Source: Cytophagales bacterium
GTDB lineage: Bacteria > Bacteroidota > Bacteroidia > Cytophagales > Spirosomataceae
DNA length: 64,000 nt
Assembly: GCA_004292855.1 (NCBI GenBank)
Contig: RDXN01000044.1
Span: 1-64,000 of the forward strand
Direction of reading: 5' to 3'
In this document: piece after piece, positions 61,319 through 64,000 of the stretch
Numbering within the stretch: position 1 is the first letter of the stretch
Layout: every line of letters starts with the position of its first letter
Translations under genes and position numbers: made by a program
Notes under the pieces: generated by a model
Seen by the model: only the letters and a program-made list of their open reading frames with translations
Databases searched by the model: none
What the model was told of the DNA's origin: nothing

Positions 61319-63025
61319 CTAGTATCCCGTGTTCTGCGGGAATACCGATTTGCCATCTGCTTCCTTAGCACTCCGGTCGATCTGCGTTTGCGGAATTGGG
61401 CGGACGTTATGGATTGCCGAGATAGCAGAAGCCTGTGGGTTGTGAAGCTTTACACGCTCCACCAGCAGACCCCAACGCTTCAGGTCAATCCAGCGCGTTT
61501 GTTCACCAGCCAACTCACGGGCGCGCTCCTCAATAATGAGTTCGAGGTTCATATCTTTGGCAGCAATCAACATGGCATCTTTCTTACCAGCCCAACCCGC
61601 CCGGAAACGAACCGCATTGATGGCTGTAACGGCATCGGCTATGTTGTTCGATTGCAGCGAGGCTTCGGCCAACATCAGATACACATCGGCAAGGCGGAAC
61701 GCGAAATAGTCGCGGCTACCAGCTTCGTAGGTCAAGTCGGGACGTTTTGTGTCGAAGAATTTCTGGAGTGTCGGGAACACGGCCTCGTTGTAGGCACTTG
61801 GTACCAACACCTGGTATTTCTTGGCCGCCCGTTGTGCCTGTGTCCACTCAACGCCCGGAATAAAGATGGCCGTGTCGCCGGCAGCAAACGATACTTTAGA
61901 TTTTGAGTTATCAAATGATGCTGCATTGAGGTTATTACCGGGGTTGTTACTCAACCACGTATCGCGGAACGTTTTCTTGTAGCGTGAGTCAGTGCCCCGA
62001 TTAGCAATAGCAAAAACTGTATTCAACAGGTAAGCTGTTGGGCGAAGCCGCTTGAATGGACGACCGTAGAACACGTCGCGCTTCATACCGGGTTGCACGT
62101 CATACTGCATCCCAAAGTACAAGTGCAAGTTGTTACCGCCGTTTACGGCCCCAACGCCATTCGTCAGGTTCGTAAGTGGGTCTGAGGTGTATTGAACCGC
62201 AAAAACCACCTCGCTATTAACCTGATTATTTTCGTCGAACACACTGGCAAAGTCATCGAGCAGTTTGTAGCCGTAAGCTGTAGTCACATTCTTGCAGAGC
62301 GTAGCCGCCCGGCTAAAGTCGTCAGCCGCTTTAGACGACGAGTACGCTTTGGCTAACAGCACCTTTGCCAGCAATACCTCGGCAGCGGGCTTGGTAGCCC
62401 GGCCATACTCAGCAGCCTGCGCTTTGGCTTCAAGGTCTGTGATGGCTTCGTTCAGATCTTTAATGATGGCTGCATACATCTCAGCCTCCGATGCCCGCTT
62501 GGTGTCTTTGGTGGGAGCCAGTGTTTCGGTCATACGCAGATCAACTCCACCCCAGTGCATCAGCAGCAGGTAGTAGTAATGCGCCCGCAGGAATTTGACC
62601 TCGGCTACACGCAGTTTCTTCACGGCATCGGTAACGCCCGTTACGGCTGCAGTACGATCAATAACAGCATTACAGGTGTTGATGCCCCGGTAGAGTTCAT
62701 CCCAAGTTTGGGCCAGATAATCAACTGTTGGGTTGAGTTGTCCGTCATAAAAATGGAATCCTTTGTAAGAACCATCGGCTCCCGTGGCATAAATATCGGT
62801 GCCATACTCGGTCATCGTGAGGCCCTGTTGCGTGCCATAGTAGTTCCGCAGGGTCGAATAGGCAGCTCTAACGGCATCCTGATAACCTTTGGGCGTGTTG
62901 ATGTAATTGTTGCCAATACCCGACACTACTTCTTCGTTCAGAACGTCTTTGCAGGACTGACCCGCCAGCAAGAGCGTAGCCAGTCCGAGAACTTTAACTG
63001 ATTTTGTTATATGCTTAAGTTTCAT
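61319..63025 (-). CDS. RagB/SusD family outer-membrane lipoprotein
   Basis: 568 residues with a lipoprotein signal (LATLLLAGQSC, lipobox GQSC). The SusD fold is shown by its TPR-like helices (DAVRAAYSTLRNYYG, WDELYRGINTCNAVI, VKKLRVAEVKFLRAHYYYLL), the EVLLAKVLLAKAYS repeat and the C-terminal AFRLADVYLMLAEASLQSN ... LELIIEERARELAGEQTRWIDLKRW. It caps the SusC channel and binds an oligosaccharide or peptide; the ligand cannot be told. It follows the susC gene on the same strand, 41 bp apart. Confidence 0.95.
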   Translation of the reverse strand: MKLKHITKSVKVLGLATLLLAGQSCKDVLNEEVVSGIGNNYINTPKGYQDAVRAAYSTLRNYYGTQQGLTMTEYGTDIYATGADGSYKGFHFYDGQLNPTVDYLAQTWDELYRGINTCNAVIDRTAAVTGVTDAVKKLRVAEVKFLRAHYYYLLLMHWGGVDLRMTETLAPTKDTKRASEAEMYAAIIKDLNEAITDLEAKAQAAEYGRATKPAAEVLLAKVLLAKAYSSSKAADDFSRAATLCKNVTTAYGYKLLDDFASVFDENNQVNSEVVFAVQYTSDPLTNLTNGVGAVNGGNNLHLYFGMQYDVQPGMKRDVFYGRPFKRLRPTAYLLNTVFAIANRGTDSRYKKTFRDTWLSNNPGNNLNAASFDNSKSKVSFAAGDTAIFIPGVEWTQAQRAAKKYQVLVPSAYNEAVFPTLQKFFDTKRPDLTYEAGSRDYFAFRLADVYLMLAEASLQSNNIADAVTAINAVRFRAGWAGKKDAMLIAAKDMNLELIIEERARELAGEQTRWIDLKRWGLLVERVKLHNPQASAISAIHNVRPIPQTQIDRSAKEADGKSVFPQNTGY

Positions 63026-63066
63026 TGGTTCAATGTGTTTAGGGTTATACTAACCCGAAGTCGATG

Positions 63067-64000
63067 TTAGAAACGAGCGTTCAGACCTATCGTGAATACC
63101 GATGTAGCGGGTGTAACACCGACTCCTCCGGCAGCCAAACCCGTTGTTTCGGGGTCAACGCCGTTGTATTTGCTCCGATACTCCGACCAGATAAACGGCT
63201 GCTGAATGCTCGAATACAGGCGCAACGACTCCATACGGAGTTTGTTGGCAGTAGAAGCAGGCAGCGTATAGCCGAAGTTGATGTTTCGCAGTTTTAAGAA
63301 CGTTCCATCGAAGTAGATTAACGTACTGTTATACACTGGGGCTTCCTGTGTGCTTTTTGGCCGAGGGAACTCATTGGTTGGGTTGTTAGGTGTCCAGTAA
63401 TCAACTTTCATTTGCTGGTAACGGCCCGCCAATGCGTTGTTGCTGCGGTGGAACTCGCTCCGAATCAGGTTGCCCACCCGTGCGAAGAAGAAGAACGACA
63501 AATCGAACCCTTTGTAGGAGAACCGGTTGGTAACGCCCGCACTGAACTTCGGAATGTCCGACCCGATAATCACGCGGTCGTCGGCATTGATTTTGCTATC
63601 GTTGTTGGTGTCCTGTACTTTAATCTGACCTACCTCGCTGAGATATGCCTTTGCCTGATCGGCTTCGTTAGTTTGCCAGATACCTACTTTTTTGAAGTCA
63701 AAAATAGTACTTAACGGCCGACCAATGAACCAGCCGTTCCCCACATCATCGACCTTGCCGTTATAAAGAGAAAGGATGGCTTCGGTGTTTTTGGTAAACT
63801 GGAAATCGGTTGACCATTTGAAGCCCCCGGCTGAGTTGATGTTGTACGTCGTTACGCCCAACTCAAAACCCCGGTTGCGGGTTTCGCCAACGTTGCGGGT
63901 CACAGCGTTAAAGCCAATAGAGCCGGGTAGTTGATCGGCAAGCAACAGAGCCGTTGTGTTGGTCTGATAGAATTCCATTGAGCCTTGTACGCGTCCACGG
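63067..64000 (-). CDS. SusC/RagA TonB-linked outer-membrane protein, C-terminal part
   Basis: The gene runs off the right edge; about 311 C-terminal residues are present. They belong to the beta-barrel of SusC-type receptors: GRVQGSMEFYQTNTTALLL, NVGETRNRGFELGVTTYNI, FKWSTDFQFTKN, the late DRVIIGSDIPKFSAGVTNRFSYKGFDLSFFFFARVG-type strand pair, and the end TSVFTIGLNARF, a C-terminal aromatic outer-membrane signal. The plug and TonB box are outside the window. It would be driven by a TonB motor like the one at 38852-41825. Confidence 0.93.
   Translation of the reverse strand, partial: RGRVQGSMEFYQTNTTALLLADQLPGSIGFNAVTRNVGETRNRGFELGVTTYNINSAGGFKWSTDFQFTKNTEAILSLYNGKVDDVGNGWFIGRPLSTIFDFKKVGIWQTNEADQAKAYLSEVGQIKVQDTNNDSKINADDRVIIGSDIPKFSAGVTNRFSYKGFDLSFFFFARVGNLIRSEFHRSNNALAGRYQQMKVDYWTPNNPTNEFPRPKSTQEAPVYNSTLIYFDGTFLKLRNINFGYTLPASTANKLRMESLRLYSSIQQPFIWSEYRSKYNGVDPETTGLAAGGVGVTPATSVFTIGLNARF

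Overview
The window is a chromosomal segment of a Bacteroidota bacterium, most likely a Cytophagales relative of Spirosoma. The evidence is seen directly: two SGNH hydrolases and one large Ig-repeat protein with type IX secretion (T9SS) C-terminal sorting tails, a SusC/SusD pair, a DUF2480 protein, a short NuoG without the molybdopterin-like half, several TTG-N17..22-TAnnTTTG promoters, and almost no Shine-Dalgarno sequences. The placement below order level is inference.

Layout. 1-571 has no gene but holds a strongly folding stretch before smpB. 1037-6952 (minus): an ATPase-DUF4435 fusion that resembles single-chain PARIS/OLD defence proteins, uvrA, and an ATP-grasp enzyme. 7093-12550 (plus): a complete hexarate route of permease, garD, gudD and kdgD, followed by a DUF5916 outer-membrane-type protein. 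14861-15953 (minus): a VapBC45-like toxin-antitoxin pair, then tRNA-Leu(CAG), a beta-CASP metallo-beta-lactamase-fold (MBL) protein and, divergently, pbpC. 20126-26700 is the accessory region. 26705-34231 holds katG, stress and housekeeping genes (batA, rnhB, sodA, tadA). 34345-38220 is the large Ig-repeat T9SS protein. 38852-44937 is an exbB-exbD-exbD-tonB-small membrane protein-PstS-like-TPR cluster. 45105-46766 is adk and obgE. 46808-51959 is a tandem pair of secreted SGNH hydrolases. 52100-61127 is nuoABCDEFGHIJ, interrupted by two DUF29 genes and ending without nuoKLMN. The right edge has susD and a partial susC.

The most interesting part is 20158-23855. An ssb gene overlaps a tyrosine recombinase gene. 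Downstream on the same strand come two AT-rich single-gene cassettes (HNH endonuclease, secreted alpha/beta hydrolase), each closed by a ~190-bp imperfect inverted repeat of conserved architecture. The first bases of each cassette complement the start of its own terminal repeat, as in integron cassettes, but the recombinase does not look like IntI. The element lies between two copies of the same gene junction: 3' ends of pbpC and katG are duplicated at 23933-24072, so two versions of the pbpC-katG intergenic region (one with the cassette element, one with a hydroxylase-reductase fusion and a Crp regulator) stand side by side.

A second window-wide pattern is a series of intergenic inverted repeats with 22-45-bp arms. 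Most arms differ in sequence from locus to locus and many are internally repetitive. Several lie inside operons (exbD/exbD, nuoB/nuoC, nuoG/nuoH), and two are apparently translated as the N-terminus of the next protein. A pair at 10105 and 61165 share a common core and show compensated changes in both arms. A further palindromic element is inserted in frame inside pbpC.
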